The notes beneath the pieces are model-generated. The model was not told the DNA's origin and did not search any database. It saw only the letters and a list, made by a program, of their open reading frames with translations. Source: an uncultured Clostridia bacterium (GTDB lineage: Bacteria; Bacillota; Clostridia; Christensenellales; Borkfalkiaceae). From it: a DNA stretch of 64,000 nt. Positions 16,104 through 25,044 of this stretch are shown piece by piece (position 1 is the first letter of the stretch; every line of letters begins with the position of its first letter). Position numbers and translations under genes: made by a program. Where the stretch lies: contig CALVWQ010000002.1 in assembly GCA_944367535.1 (NCBI GenBank), positions 1 through 64,000 of the forward strand, read 5' to 3'.

Positions 16104-17676
16104 TTTCAAAGCGCTCGTCAAAGTGCAGTTTCTCTCTTTATTCGGTATAAACAAACGCCTGCACGACACGAAAAAGAAATTTTTAAGCGGAATCGCGGGT
16201 ACGCTTTTATACGGCGTTATCGTCTGCGCCGCCGTAGGCTATGCGGGCTATACTTATGCAAATCTTTTCGCGGAAGCACTGTTATTGAACGGAGAAATCA
16301 TATCGCTTTTGCCGCTCATGGCGGCTGTATGCGCAATAATCTCCTTCGTATTTTCCTTTTTCGCAACCGGTAACGTTTTATACGCATATAAGGATTACGA
16401 CCTTCTGTCGAGTATGCCCGTAAGGACTTCGGACATCGTATTGTCGAAACTTTTGTTCATCTATGTAAGCGACCTCGCATTTTCGATAATAATAATGGTG
16501 CCTTCTCTCATCGTTTATGCAAATATCGGCGGTGAACTCGGAGCGGTAACAATTATAGCGCTTTTTCTCATTCTGCTTTTCACGCCCTTGCTCATGATGG
16601 CGCTTTCCGTTCTGGTCGGCATGCTTACGTCCGTCGTTTCGTCGCTTTTCAGAAAAAAGAATTTAATACAGATAATACTTCTGCTGGTTGTAATGGCGGC
16701 ATATTTCTGGCTGTGTTTTGCTGCCGGAGCAACCGATTCTGCCGACTTTACCGCGGTATTTAAGAATATTTATTTTCTTTTTCCGCTGTCGGTGCGCGCG
16801 ATGAGTGACTTATGGTACGCGCTTTTGTTTGTCGCGGTAAACGTCGCCTCTTTCGCCTTGGTAACCGCTCTCGTATGCGTAACATATAAAAAATTTAACT
16901 CCATAATAACGGCAAAACGTACAAAAAAGAATTTCAGAATGAAAATTTACGAGGGACAGAATGTGTTTTCATCGCTTTACCGCAGAGAAACCTCGCGTCT
17001 TTTTTCGTGTCCCATGTATTTTCTTAACAGCATAATAGGCGCGTCGCTGTGTGTGGTCATGGCGGTGGTGGCGGCAGTTGTATCGGATATGCTCGTCAAA
17101 CAGCAGCAGGATTTATCATATATAATCGGTAATTACATAGCCGCTTTCAGCCCGGCCGCGTTTGCATTTATGTTACTTCTCGCACCGACGACCAATTGTG
17201 CAATATCTTTGGAAGGCAGTGCGTTTTGGATTATAAAGACCGTGCCGGTCAAAATGAATACGGTGTTCAAGGCAAAACTTGCGGTTAATTACACTTATTT
17301 TGCAATATCCGCCTTGATTTCTTCGGCTATTCTCGTAATATTCATTAAAATGTCCGCCCTTGCCGCCGTGCTTGTATTCGCAAACGGGCTTATTATTGCC
17401 GCGCTAGGCGGCAACACGGGGCTTTTGGTAAATATTTTGCTCCCGAAAATGAAATGGGAAAACGAAAATCAGGTGGTAAAACAGTCTGCGTCGGTTCTGG
17501 TAACCATGCTTTCGGCTTTTGTGTTCGCCATACTTTTCGGATTGGGCGCCGCTTATATTCCTCTTTCGGCGGAATGGCTGCTTACAATCACCGGCGCTTT
17601 TTCTCTTTTTTGCACGGTGGCGGTGTATGTCGTTATCATGAAAAAAGGGGAAAGTATTCTCAACCGTAAAATATGA
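16096..17676 (+). CDS. ABC-2 type transporter permease, large
   Basis: A 526-residue very hydrophobic protein with roughly 12 predicted membrane helices, in two similar halves separated by a cytosolic stretch near residues 265-300 (RTKKNFRMKIYEGQNVFSSLYRRE). That layout is found in the large permeases that pair with a single ATPase in Firmicutes. ATG 16096 overlaps the ATPase gene by 8 bases (ATGAGTAA) and has GGAG at 16082-16085. With the preceding ATPase it would form an exporter; the substrate cannot be read from sequence. Confidence 0.85.
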   Translation: MSNFKALVKVQFLSLFGINKRLHDTKKKFLSGIAGTLLYGVIVCAAVGYAGYTYANLFAEALLLNGEIISLLPLMAAVCAIISFVFSFFATGNVLYAYKDYDLLSSMPVRTSDIVLSKLLFIYVSDLAFSIIIMVPSLIVYANIGGELGAVTIIALFLILLFTPLLMMALSVLVGMLTSVVSSLFRKKNLIQIILLLVVMAAYFWLCFAAGATDSADFTAVFKNIYFLFPLSVRAMSDLWYALLFVAVNVASFALVTALVCVTYKKFNSIITAKRTKKNFRMKIYEGQNVFSSLYRRETSRLFSCPMYFLNSIIGASLCVVMAVVAAVVSDMLVKQQQDLSYIIGNYIAAFSPAAFAFMLLLAPTTNCAISLEGSAFWIIKTVPVKMNTVFKAKLAVNYTYFAISALISSAILVIFIKMSALAAVLVFANGLIIAALGGNTGLLVNILLPKMKWENENQVVKQSASVLVTMLSAFVFAILFGLGAAYIPLSAEWLLTITGAFSLFCTVAVYVVIMKKGESILNRKI

Positions 17677-17731
17677 TATAAAACTTTACGCGTGTGTTTG
17701 CCGAAACCTGATATAAAAAGGCGATATAAAA

Positions 17732-18865
17732 ATGACCGTAAAATCGAAGAATAAACTTATAGCGAACATAATAATTACCGCGGCAGTCTTTGCTCTCGCG
17801 GTTTTTTACCTGACTCGGAGTAAGATTGTAACCGCAGAGAGCGTGGCGAAAATTTCGTTTTTGCAGTATTTTGCGGTGTTTGTTTTTACTGTTTTCGGTC
17901 TTGTGCTTTACGCTTTGGTCGATTTTTTCGTTTACCGCACTTTTACGCGGGAAATGCCTTTCGGGAAGTGTTTTTTAAATACTTTGAGCGGCAATCTCGG
18001 CTCCAACGTAACTCCTTATAAGAGCGCGCATTTCCCGCTTATGGCATATTACCGATATACGGCGGGAATAAAGGCATCTGAGGCGGTGACGGGACTTATT
18101 AAATGTCAGATTGTATACAGTATAACTTCTTTTGCGGTATATCTGGTGCTGCTTGTCGCGCTTTTGTTTGCGGGTTCACGCATTGTATTTGAGGGTGTTT
18201 CAGTGCCGCTTTGGGCGGTCGTGGCGGTCGGGTTTACCTTTCATTCCGTCGTTTTGGCGGCAATTCTCGTCCTTTCCTTCTGCGTGCCCCTGCAAAAGCG
18301 GGTCTTGAAACTGTGGGGCAGGCTGCTTTTGAAACTGAAAAAAATCGATAGCGAGGAAGAATATCTGGCACGTAAGGAAGAATGGTTTGCGGCCTACCGC
18401 ACGGAAATAAGTTATATCCTGAAAAATTTCGCAAAATATCTGCTGCCGTGTTTTGTTTATGCGGTGTTTATGCTGGTTTCGGGCAGCGTCCAGTATTGCG
18501 CGTGGCTGGTCTTTACGGGTAACGCTTTTTCTGCGGGGGATATGTTCGCCTTCTACACTTTATGCCTCGCTTCCGCTTACGTTACGAACATTGTGCCCGT
18601 GCCCGGAGGCGTGGGTACGGCGGAAGTACTGTTCTCGCTCGTTTATTCGGTCGTTATTCCCGACCCCGTTATAGGCTCGGTTCTTGTTTTGTGGCGTGTC
18701 GGCTCGTATTATATCGTAACGGTGCTCGAAGCGATAATCGTGCCGACGGTTCTGTTCGTGAACAGGAGAAAATACGGCGAAAGGGCATCTGACGGAAGCG
18801 AAAAAACGGAAAATCCCGAAGCCATGTCGCAGGACGGAGAAGAAATAAAAGAAAAAGACGAATAA
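17732..18865 (+). CDS. Flippase-like domain (LPG synthase TM/UPF0104) membrane protein
   Basis: A 377-residue protein with about eight membrane helices and the family signature NIVPVPGGVGTAE near residue 290. This domain occurs in the flippase part of MprF and in AglD-type proteins that act on lipid-linked glycans. Only the membrane part is present; there is no C-terminal aminoacyl-transferase domain, so it is not a complete MprF. The C-terminal 40 residues are charged and cytosolic. It follows the ABC permease by 55 bp and may share its transcript. A strong terminator follows. Confidence 0.88.
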   Translation: MTVKSKNKLIANIIITAAVFALAVFYLTRSKIVTAESVAKISFLQYFAVFVFTVFGLVLYALVDFFVYRTFTREMPFGKCFLNTLSGNLGSNVTPYKSAHFPLMAYYRYTAGIKASEAVTGLIKCQIVYSITSFAVYLVLLVALLFAGSRIVFEGVSVPLWAVVAVGFTFHSVVLAAILVLSFCVPLQKRVLKLWGRLLLKLKKIDSEEEYLARKEEWFAAYRTEISYILKNFAKYLLPCFVYAVFMLVSGSVQYCAWLVFTGNAFSAGDMFAFYTLCLASAYVTNIVPVPGGVGTAEVLFSLVYSVVIPDPVIGSVLVLWRVGSYYIVTVLEAIIVPTVLFVNRRKYGERASDGSEKTENPEAMSQDGEEIKEKDE

Positions 18866-18866
18866 A

Positions 18867-18920
18867 ACCTCTTCTGCCGCCCGCGGATTTCCGCGGGCGG
18901 CAGAAGAGGTTTGGATTTTT
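18867..18920. terminator. Bidirectional terminator between the flippase-like gene and ttcA
   Basis: A perfect stem of about 20 bp (from 18867 to 18910) with a tiny loop is followed by GGTTTGGATTTTTT on the plus strand and preceded by A-rich sequence that serves as T-run for the minus strand. The flanking genes converge on it. Confidence 0.85.
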
Positions 18921-18950
18921 TGATGTTTTTCGTTAATCGAGCGGTAATTT

Positions 18951-19694
18951 TCAGAATAATTCGGAATCTTTTTCGAATTTGTCGAACAGATTGTATCTCT
19001 CGGGATGAATAAGCGCGGTGAAAATCATTTCACGTATATCGGGTATATCGCGGGATATCAAGGACATGATATCTTTTACCGATTTGCGCTTGGTGTTTTC
19101 GTCGGCGGGGCAGCGGCTTTTCGATACGGGCAGGTCGGCGGCGTATGATTTTATATCCGCTTCTCTAATCATAATCATGGGTCTTATAAGCGTCAGGCCC
19201 GTGCGGTCCAGAAAACTTTTCGGTGCGAAAGTGGAAAGCCGTCCTTCGTAAAACAGCGAAAGCAAAAACGTATCCGCGAGGTCGTCGGCGTGGTGCCCGA
19301 GCGCGATTTTGTTGTCGCCGTTTTTTACGGCTGCGTCGTAGAGCGCGCCTTTACGCATCTTGGAGCAGAGCGCGCAGGGACTTTTCTCTTTTCGTACTTC
19401 GAACACTATCTCGTAAATGTCTGTGTCGACGACCGTAAAATTTACTTTGTATTCGTCGCACATCTTCTGTATTCCCGAAAAATCCGTACGCTTTTTTCCG
19501 AACCCGAGGTCTACGGATATGGCGTCGAGGTCGAATTTCTGCGGCGAAAAACGCCTGTATTCCGCCAGCAGTTTCAGCAAAGTTACACTGTCTTTTCCGC
19601 CTGAAACGCCCACCGCGATTTTGTCGCCGTCGTTTATCATTCGGTATTTCTCCACACCCTTGCGCAGTACCGATAACATTTTTTGAGTAGTCAT
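18951..19694 (-). CDS. ttcA: tRNA 2-thiocytidine biosynthesis protein TtcA-like
   Basis: A 247-residue PP-loop ATPase with VSGGKDS at 30-36, CALC near 110-113 and GHHADDLADTFLLSLFYEG, the motif set of the TtcA/TtuA group of tRNA thiolases. A further cysteine (SRCPADE) lies in the C-terminal third; in TtcA three cysteines hold a [4Fe-4S] cluster. Expected reaction: ATP-dependent thiolation of cytidine 32 in tRNA. A GGGGC sequence precedes ATG 19694. It is transcribed alone on the minus strand and is divergent from the next gene. Confidence 0.9.
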   Translation of the reverse strand: MTTQKMLSVLRKGVEKYRMINDGDKIAVGVSGGKDSVTLLKLLAEYRRFSPQKFDLDAISVDLGFGKKRTDFSGIQKMCDEYKVNFTVVDTDIYEIVFEVRKEKSPCALCSKMRKGALYDAAVKNGDNKIALGHHADDLADTFLLSLFYEGRLSTFAPKSFLDRTGLTLIRPMIMIREADIKSYAADLPVSKSRCPADENTKRKSVKDIMSLISRDIPDIREMIFTALIHPERYNLFDKFEKDSELF

Positions 19695-19727
19695 ATTTAT
19701 GCCCCGATTAAAATAAGATAAATTCGG

Positions 19728-19756
19728 TTGATTTTTTTCTTTATTTACATTATACT
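19728..19756 (+). promoter_or_regulatory. Sigma-A type promoter of the export protein-patatin-MBL-G1PDH operon
   Basis: TTGATT (19728-19733) and TATACT (19751-19756) with 17-bp spacing lie in the divergent spacer from ttcA, about 38 bp before ATG 19794. This promoter also argues that ATG 19794, not the codon at 19728, is the start. Confidence 0.7.
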
Positions 19757-19793
19757 GATAATTGACCGAAATTCAAATAAAATAGAGGGCTGT

Positions 19794-20450
19794 ATGGTTG
19801 AATTCATAAAAAATCTGATAGGAAACGATTTATGGGCGACCCTTATCATGTCGTTTTTTCCGCTGATAGAATTAAAGGGCGGAATAGTTTTCGCGCGTGG
19901 AGTGGGGCTTGGGTTTTTTAAAGCACTCTCTCTCAGTTATATAGGCTCGACACTGGTATTTTTCCCCATATTCTTTTTGCTCGTCCCCGTACTTAATCTT
20001 CTGAAAAAGATAAAATTCGTCAATAAATTCGCCTTGAAGATAGAGGGATATTTTGCCGCGAAAGCCGAGAGCACTCTCGAAAAGCGCGCGGAAAAACAGG
20101 GCAAAAAACCGCTCGGCGAAACTTTTTTAAAGCAACTCGGAGTTTTCATATTCGTCGCCGTGCCGCTTCCGATGACAGGAGTATGGACGGGTACCGCGAT
20201 AGCGGTTTTTCTGGGGCTCAGATTCCGCGAGGCGATACTTCCCGTAGTTCTCGGCAATCTCGTGGCGGGACTTATCATTTCCGCACTCGCCGAATTTTGC
20301 ATAGCGGTATGGGAAATAGGCAGCCTCGATTATGTGCTGTGGGGACTGTTCGCGCTGGCGGCAGTGCTTTTGATAATCACGGTTATAAAGATTTCGACGC
20401 ATAAAGACGAAGATAAAAAAGAAGATAAAACAAAGGAGTCGGGGGAGTAA
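19794..20450 (+). CDS. Small multi-drug export protein family membrane protein
   Basis: A 218-residue protein of the family named small multi-drug export (PF06695-type). It has the conserved FFPLIELKGGIVFARGVGLGFFKAL at the N-terminus, about four to five membrane helices, and VPLPMTGVWTGTAIAVFLGL in the middle. The family name rests on thin evidence and transport has not been broadly shown. The C-terminus is a charged tail (HKDEDKKEDKTKE). Start ATG 19794 has GAGGG upstream. The patatin gene begins one base after its stop, so the two are tightly coupled. Confidence 0.85.
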   Translation: MVEFIKNLIGNDLWATLIMSFFPLIELKGGIVFARGVGLGFFKALSLSYIGSTLVFFPIFFLLVPVLNLLKKIKFVNKFALKIEGYFAAKAESTLEKRAEKQGKKPLGETFLKQLGVFIFVAVPLPMTGVWTGTAIAVFLGLRFREAILPVVLGNLVAGLIISALAEFCIAVWEIGSLDYVLWGLFALAAVLLIITVIKISTHKDEDKKEDKTKESGE

Positions 20451-20451
20451 T

Positions 20452-21273
20452 ATGGGGTTTTTCAGTTGGCTGTTCAGGAAAAAATCACCCGAGAAAATAA
20501 AACTCGGCATTGCGCTCGGCTCGGGCGGGGCAAAGGGCTTTGCCGAACTCGGCGCGCTTAAAGCGTTCGAAGAAAACGGCGTGGAGTTTGACCTTATCGC
20601 GGGTACGAGTATCGGAAGCGTGGTGGGGGCTTTTTATGCCGACGGTTATTCTTCTACGGACAGTATGGAACTGCTACGAAACGTCGACTATTCGGAAATA
20701 AAAAACCTGTTCATGATTAAAATGGATATGTCGGGGCTTTTTAACGTCATAGACAGATATATAGGTTCTCTTACTTTTGAAGAACTGAAAAAACCTTTCA
20801 AGGCGGTGGCTACTTCCGTTGAGACGGGTAAAGAGCATATTTTCGACAGCGGAAGCGTGGCGAAAGCGCTGTGTGCTTCGTCGTCCATGCCGCCTTTTTT
20901 CAAACCGGTCGTTATAGGCAACGAGAGATTTGTCGACGGCGCGTTTTCCAATTCCGTGCCTGCGGACGTCGTCAGAAATATGGGCGCCGATTACGTCATA
21001 GGTGTTGACCTGTCGAATCATGAGGCGAAATCCGGTATTCTTTCCAAAATATTTCCGAGTTACAAGGGCGGGGTGGAAGAACCTTGGAAAAAAGGGTACG
21101 AAAACAGCGACGTCATGATACATCCCGACCTTTCCGAATATAAAGCGATATCTTTTGCGCAGGGCGGTAAAATGTACGACATCGGATATAACGCCGCGAT
21201 GGAGGCAATGCCGCAGATTCTGGAAGATATTGCAGCATTGAAACGGGGCGTTTACAAAAGACGCAAACAATGA
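20452..21273 (+). CDS. Patatin-like phospholipase (RssA/NTE type)
   Basis: A 273-residue serine hydrolase. GSGGAKG at 23-29 is the oxyanion hole, GTSIG holds nucleophile Ser53, and VDGAFSN near residue 162 supplies the catalytic Asp of the Ser-Asp dyad. Expected activity is hydrolysis of acyl esters of phospholipids. The first 10 residues are hydrophobic/basic (FFSWLFRKK) and may help membrane contact, but there is no true signal peptide. It lies between an export protein and an MBL hydrolase in one operon and overlaps the latter by ATGA. Confidence 0.9.
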   Translation: MGFFSWLFRKKSPEKIKLGIALGSGGAKGFAELGALKAFEENGVEFDLIAGTSIGSVVGAFYADGYSSTDSMELLRNVDYSEIKNLFMIKMDMSGLFNVIDRYIGSLTFEELKKPFKAVATSVETGKEHIFDSGSVAKALCASSSMPPFFKPVVIGNERFVDGAFSNSVPADVVRNMGADYVIGVDLSNHEAKSGILSKIFPSYKGGVEEPWKKGYENSDVMIHPDLSEYKAISFAQGGKMYDIGYNAAMEAMPQILEDIAALKRGVYKRRKQ

Positions 21274-22259
21274 TTAAACGGCGGTTTTTCTTGACGGCGG
21301 CGTGTTTTGCGGCGCTGTTTTTATGTCTTGTGCCCTTTTCGTGCAAGGATGAAAAATATAATCCGTTTTCTCAAACGTATTTCGAATACGGGCTTTCCGT
21401 GCACTTTGTCGACGTCGGCGAGGGCGACTGCGCTTATATCACTCTTCCCGACGGCAAAAATATGCTTATTGACTGCGGCAGCGCTAGTGAACTTAATTTT
21501 AAAAAGACCGAAAAACTCATAGAAGACTCGGGCAGGGATTTTATAGACTATCTTGTCGTTACGCATACCGACGAGGACCATGCGGGCGGCGCGGCAGAAC
21601 TCTGTCGCCGCTTCGGAGTCGGTAAGGCGTTCATACCCGATGTCCGGAACGCGTCGCTTTTTCCCGTGTTTTCCGAATGTATGTCCGCGCTCAAAGAATG
21701 CGGTGCCGAAACGGAAATTTCCCGTACTTTCGGCGGGATGACGGGGGACGGATTTATTTTTATGATACTTTATCCGTCGGACAGCGAACTTTCCGACAGC
21801 GCGTATACCGATTTCAATGCCGCCGAGATGCCCTCGTCGCAGACGGTGAACGATATTTCCGCAGTGATTTATCTTGAATACGAGGGCATACGGTTTCTGT
21901 TTACGGGAGACGCGGGTACCCGCGCGGAAGAATACATAGCCGATTATTATAAAATCGGGCTTTACGAAAGGTATCCGGGGCGGGACGGGGCGTTGTGGCT
22001 TGAAAATATAGATTTTTATAAGGCCGCGCACCACGGCGCTTCGGACGCAAATTCCTCGGAGTTTTTAAGATTGTTGACGCCAAAAAATGTAGTCGTTTCG
22101 AGCGGCGATAATATTTACGGACACCCGTCGACCGAAACGCTCGAAAGATTTTATGAGGCAAATCCCGATTACTCGCTTTACAGGACCGACACGGTCGGCA
22201 CGGTCTCGGTGTTTGTCGGCGACGGCGGAAAAACGTTTATACTGACGGAGGTGAGTTAA
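21270..22259 (+). CDS. Secreted MBL-fold hydrolase resembling the ComEC C-terminal domain
   Basis: A 329-residue protein with an N-terminal hydrophobic segment (about 6-24) ending in FSCKDE, which could be a signal peptide or poor lipobox. The rest is a metallo-beta-lactamase fold: VHFVDVGEGDCAYITLPDG, HTDEDHAGG (metal ligands), FLFTGDAG and AAHHGASDANS. This set is shared with the ComEC/Rec2 extracellular nuclease-like domain and stand-alone relatives. No ComEC channel domain is present, so a role in DNA uptake is not implied. It sits in the operon with patatin and glycerol-1-phosphate dehydrogenase and ends one base before the latter. Confidence 0.88.
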   Translation: MIKRRFFLTAACFAALFLCLVPFSCKDEKYNPFSQTYFEYGLSVHFVDVGEGDCAYITLPDGKNMLIDCGSASELNFKKTEKLIEDSGRDFIDYLVVTHTDEDHAGGAAELCRRFGVGKAFIPDVRNASLFPVFSECMSALKECGAETEISRTFGGMTGDGFIFMILYPSDSELSDSAYTDFNAAEMPSSQTVNDISAVIYLEYEGIRFLFTGDAGTRAEEYIADYYKIGLYERYPGRDGALWLENIDFYKAAHHGASDANSSEFLRLLTPKNVVVSSGDNIYGHPSTETLERFYEANPDYSLYRTDTVGTVSVFVGDGGKTFILTEVS

Positions 22260-23507
22260 ATGATTGATATCGAGGGTTTGAAAAGAGAGTTTGACGATTG
22301 CGAGTGCGGAAGAGAGCATACTACTCTTTTAAAAGAAGTATGTATGGGCAGCGGAATAACTTGCGATACGGGCGAAATACTGAAAAAGAACGGTTTCGGT
22401 AAAAAACTGCTGCTCGTTGCCGACAAAAATACTTTGGCGGCGGCAGAAGGTATAGAAGATTCGCTCGCCGCTTTTGACCTCCGCAAGAAAATTTATGAAA
22501 ATCTTCGCGAAGCTACGCTTGCGGAAGTAGAAAAAATCAAAGATATTCTGAAAGATTGCGACGCGGTCATATCGGTGGGGACGGGCTCTTTGAACGATAT
22601 TTGCCGAAAGGCCGCCGCAGACCTTTTTAAACCTCTCTCTATATTTGCGACCGCGGCGAGTATGGACGGATTCGCATCGTATAACGCGCCTCTTACCGAC
22701 GGAAGGTTCAAGGTTACTTATCCGGCCAAGACGCCGGAAGTGATAATAGCAGATACACGTATTCTTGCTGCCGCGCCTGCATTTTTAAAAAGTGCCGGAT
22801 TCGGCGACATGGTGGGAAAATACGTGGGGCTAATAGACTGGCAAGTGTCGCATATTATTACGGGCGAATATTATTGTGAAAAGGTCGCCGCGCTTACGAG
22901 AAGTGCGGCAGACAGAATAATGTCGCTTGCGGACAGGGTTACCGCCGAAGACGAAGAGAGTGCGGGAAAAGTCTTTGAGGCGCTGCTGCTTACGGGGATT
23001 GGCATGAGTTTTACAAAAACTTCGCGCCCTGCGAGCGGTACCGAGCATATACTGTCTCATTACTGGGAATGTAAAAAGCTGTTGGAGGGAAAATTGTCGG
23101 ATTTTCACGGCAGAAAGGTGGGTGTGGCGACGCTTTCCATCATGGATTTATACGGTAAACTCCGCGATAAAAAATCCGTAAAGGCGCATAAAGACAAAAC
23201 CGATTGGGAAGAGGTGTACGCCGATTACGGACCTCTTGCGGACGAGGTGAGAAAATTAAACACGCCGAGCACTATAACCGAGGGCATCGAACCTGCGCTC
23301 ATAGAAAAAAGTTGGGAAAAAATACGCGAAATAATCGCATCCGTCCCCACTAAAGACGAAATTCTTGCGGCAATGAAAAAAGCGGGATGCCCGACCGAGC
23401 ACGGCGAAGTTTTAGTTTCGGACGAACTTTATCGCTCGGGGCTTAAATTTCATCCATATATGCGCAACCGAATGTCGCTTAGAAGACTTTGTGCGATGTT
23501 TGACTGA
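22260..23507 (+). CDS. sn-glycerol-1-phosphate dehydrogenase (EgsA/AraM family)
   Basis: A 415-residue member of the iron/zinc-dependent polyol dehydrogenase family. VISVGTGSLNDICRKAA binds NAD(P), and SIFATAASMDGFASYNAPL is diagnostic of the AraM/EgsA branch. AGFGDMVGKYVGLIDW and the metal-binding His regions (SGTEHILSHYWE, DFHGRKVGVAT) follow. It reduces dihydroxyacetone phosphate to glycerol-1-phosphate, the backbone used in archaeal-type lipids and, in Bacillus, for heptaprenylglyceryl phosphate. ATG directly follows the previous stop. The lipid-hydrolase neighbours make a membrane-lipid role plausible. Confidence 0.9.
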   Translation: MIDIEGLKREFDDCECGREHTTLLKEVCMGSGITCDTGEILKKNGFGKKLLLVADKNTLAAAEGIEDSLAAFDLRKKIYENLREATLAEVEKIKDILKDCDAVISVGTGSLNDICRKAAADLFKPLSIFATAASMDGFASYNAPLTDGRFKVTYPAKTPEVIIADTRILAAAPAFLKSAGFGDMVGKYVGLIDWQVSHIITGEYYCEKVAALTRSAADRIMSLADRVTAEDEESAGKVFEALLLTGIGMSFTKTSRPASGTEHILSHYWECKKLLEGKLSDFHGRKVGVATLSIMDLYGKLRDKKSVKAHKDKTDWEEVYADYGPLADEVRKLNTPSTITEGIEPALIEKSWEKIREIIASVPTKDEILAAMKKAGCPTEHGEVLVSDELYRSGLKFHPYMRNRMSLRRLCAMFD

Positions 23508-23563
23508 ATGTTCGCATTTTGTAAAGATTGATTTAATTACCATTTTTAATGAATTTAAAATTG

Positions 23564-23597
23564 ACAGCCCTCCGCTGCGGCGGAGGGCTGTGTTTGT
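23564..23597. terminator. Terminator between the G1PDH and collagen-like genes
   Basis: A perfect 12-bp stem (23564-23575 with 23580-23591) and 4-nt loop is followed by GTTTGTG. Genes converge here, and the A/T-rich left flank would serve the minus strand. Confidence 0.75.
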
Positions 23598-23616
23598 GCA
23601 ATAGCCGTAAAAGTTT

Positions 23617-24339
23617 TTAAGCGGTGGGTATTCTCATTACGAGAAGTCCTGCGCCCGTCGAAGTAACTGTCTGGTTTGAATCGTTGTATAAACTGAGCGC
23701 TCCGGCAGAGGCGGCATTGTAAAGTATTGTTTTGCTGCCCGCCGATTCCGAATTTGCCGTATTTGCGGTGGTTATGGATTCGTTTGAAACGGGTGCGCCG
23801 TTAAAATATAACGCCGTTACCATGTCGTCAGAAGGTACAGAACCGTTTGCGAAATAAGATACGAGATATAATCCCGCCGCAGGCAGATTCACCGCGTTGC
23901 CCGAAACAGACATTGTGGTGCCGGGTGTGGCAGCGGTCTGGGTGAGATTGTAGTTGGTGTCGGTCGTTATTGAATCAGAACCTGCACTCGCGTAAATTAT
24001 GTCGTTCGTGCCGGGTATGCCCTGCGGGCCCTGAGCGCCTGTTGCACCCGTCGCACCCGTGGGGCCTTGTGGACCCTGCGGGCCCTGAGCACCCGTCGCG
24101 CCTGTTGCACCCGTCGCGCCCGTTGCGCCTACGGGGCCCTGTTCACCCTGCGGACCCTGAGCGCCCGTTGCGCCCGTCGCACCCGTGGGACCTTGCGGGC
24201 CCTGAGCGCCTTGCGGACCCTGAGGACCTCTCGGACCCTGCGGGCCTGCGGGACCCTGCGGACCGCGGATTATCAAAGCGTTATTGCCGCAATTAAAATT
24301 TCTGTAACCGCAACAATTGTCGCCGAATAAAAAGCACAT
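23617..24339 (-). CDS. Collagen-like spore-surface protein (BclA-type)
   Basis: A 240-residue protein: a Cys-rich N-terminus ([19 protein letters not shown]), 28 uninterrupted Gly-X-Y triplets (about 26-109; mostly GPQ, GPT and GAT), then a C-terminal globular domain of about 130 residues rich in Thr, Ser and Asn and ending [12 protein letters not shown]. The architecture is that of BclA and other exosporium filament proteins, where the triplets form trimeric stalks and the C-terminal TNF-like domain nucleates trimerisation. The start has AAGGAGG upstream. No signal peptide is seen, which fits assembly on the spore from the mother cell. Confidence 0.88.
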   Translation of the reverse strand: MCFLFGDNCCGYRNFNCGNNALIIRGPQGPAGPQGPRGPQGPQGAQGPQGPTGATGATGAQGPQGEQGPVGATGATGATGATGAQGPQGPQGPTGATGATGAQGPQGIPGTNDIIYASAGSDSITTDTNYNLTQTAATPGTTMSVSGNAVNLPAAGLYLVSYFANGSVPSDDMVTALYFNGAPVSNESITTANTANSESAGSKTILYNAASAGALSLYNDSNQTVTSTGAGLLVMRIPTA

Positions 24340-24427
24340 AAAAAAATTCCTCCTTGGTGGCTTTATTACATTTTATTCCCGAAGGATTTAAAATGTTCGC
24401 ACACAAAGAGGAATCACGGATGTTTTC

Positions 24428-24943
24428 TCAAATACGTTTTAATTCAGGGAAATCTATTTCGTTTATGTCGCAGGGAAGGTCGTAACACATTTCTTCGTCG
24501 GCGTGTCCGAGGTCGTCAAAGACTTTTGACGGTTCGAGTTTCATATATCTCGCGGTTGCCTCCGCGAGCAGTTTGCCGTCCGCAGAATATATCTCTCCCT
24601 GCGCGGAAAACCATCTCTGCGAATTATGAGTTATATATCCGCGCGCCTTTATTTTTTCGCCGTATGGGACGGGACGGCGGAAGGTTACGGTCATGGTCGT
24701 TGTTACGCCGTAAGTTTCTGGCTCATTAAGCCATAGCGCTCTGCCCATGAGTTCGTCGAGAAGGGCAGAAATCATGCCGCCGTGCGTGCGAGAGGGGTAA
24801 CTCTGATGTTCCGGAAGAAATTCGAATACGCTTGCGACCGTATCGTCCTCCATATTGTAAAACGGTGCTTTTAAGCCTATTTCGTTTTCCATTCCGCATA
24901 TTATGCAGTTCCTGCTGTTTTTCTGCCTTGATAATACTTTCAT
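24428..24943 (-). CDS. PaaI-type hotdog-fold thioesterase
   Basis: A 171-residue single hotdog domain. RTHGGMISALLDELMGRAL (about 66-84) carries the HGG motif and helix typical of PaaI/YigI-type acyl-CoA thioesterases, and the strand TTTMTVTFRRPVPYGEKI follows. A short N-terminal CIICG pair could bind metal. Expected reaction: hydrolysis of an acyl-CoA thioester; the substrate is unknown. ATG 24943 is chosen because AAAGGAGT lies 8 bases upstream; earlier in-frame codons would fall upstream of the promoter. It diverges from the AbrB-ABC operon. Confidence 0.88.
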   Translation of the reverse strand: MKVLSRQKNSRNCIICGMENEIGLKAPFYNMEDDTVASVFEFLPEHQSYPSRTHGGMISALLDELMGRALWLNEPETYGVTTTMTVTFRRPVPYGEKIKARGYITHNSQRWFSAQGEIYSADGKLLAEATARYMKLEPSKVFDDLGHADEEMCYDLPCDINEIDFPELKRI

Positions 24944-24965
24944 CTTATTTACTCCTTTAATCATC

Positions 24966-24994
24966 ATTTTACCACTTAATGTAAATTTTTTCAA
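24966..24994 (-). promoter_or_regulatory. Sigma-A type promoter of the thioesterase gene
   Basis: On the minus strand TTGAAA (24994-24989) and TAAAAT (24971-24966) have 17-bp spacing, about 23 bp before ATG 24943. Confidence 0.65.
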
Positions 24995-25011
24995 CAGAAT
25001 ATAAAATTTGC

Positions 25012-25040
25012 TTGACTTATATTTTTTCGGCATGTATAAT
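25012..25040 (+). promoter_or_regulatory. Sigma-A type promoter of the AbrB-ABC exporter operon
   Basis: TTGACT (25012-25017) and TATAAT (25035-25040), 17-bp spacing, about 40 bp before ATG 25080. The thioesterase promoter lies only 18 bp to the left and points the other way. Confidence 0.8.
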
Positions 25041-25044
25041 AAAT

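Noticed and set aside
23970..24330. Plus-strand frames rich in Arg, Pro and Leu opposite the collagen repeats
   Set aside because: They are translations of the complement of GPQ/GAT triplet coding and have no start signals.
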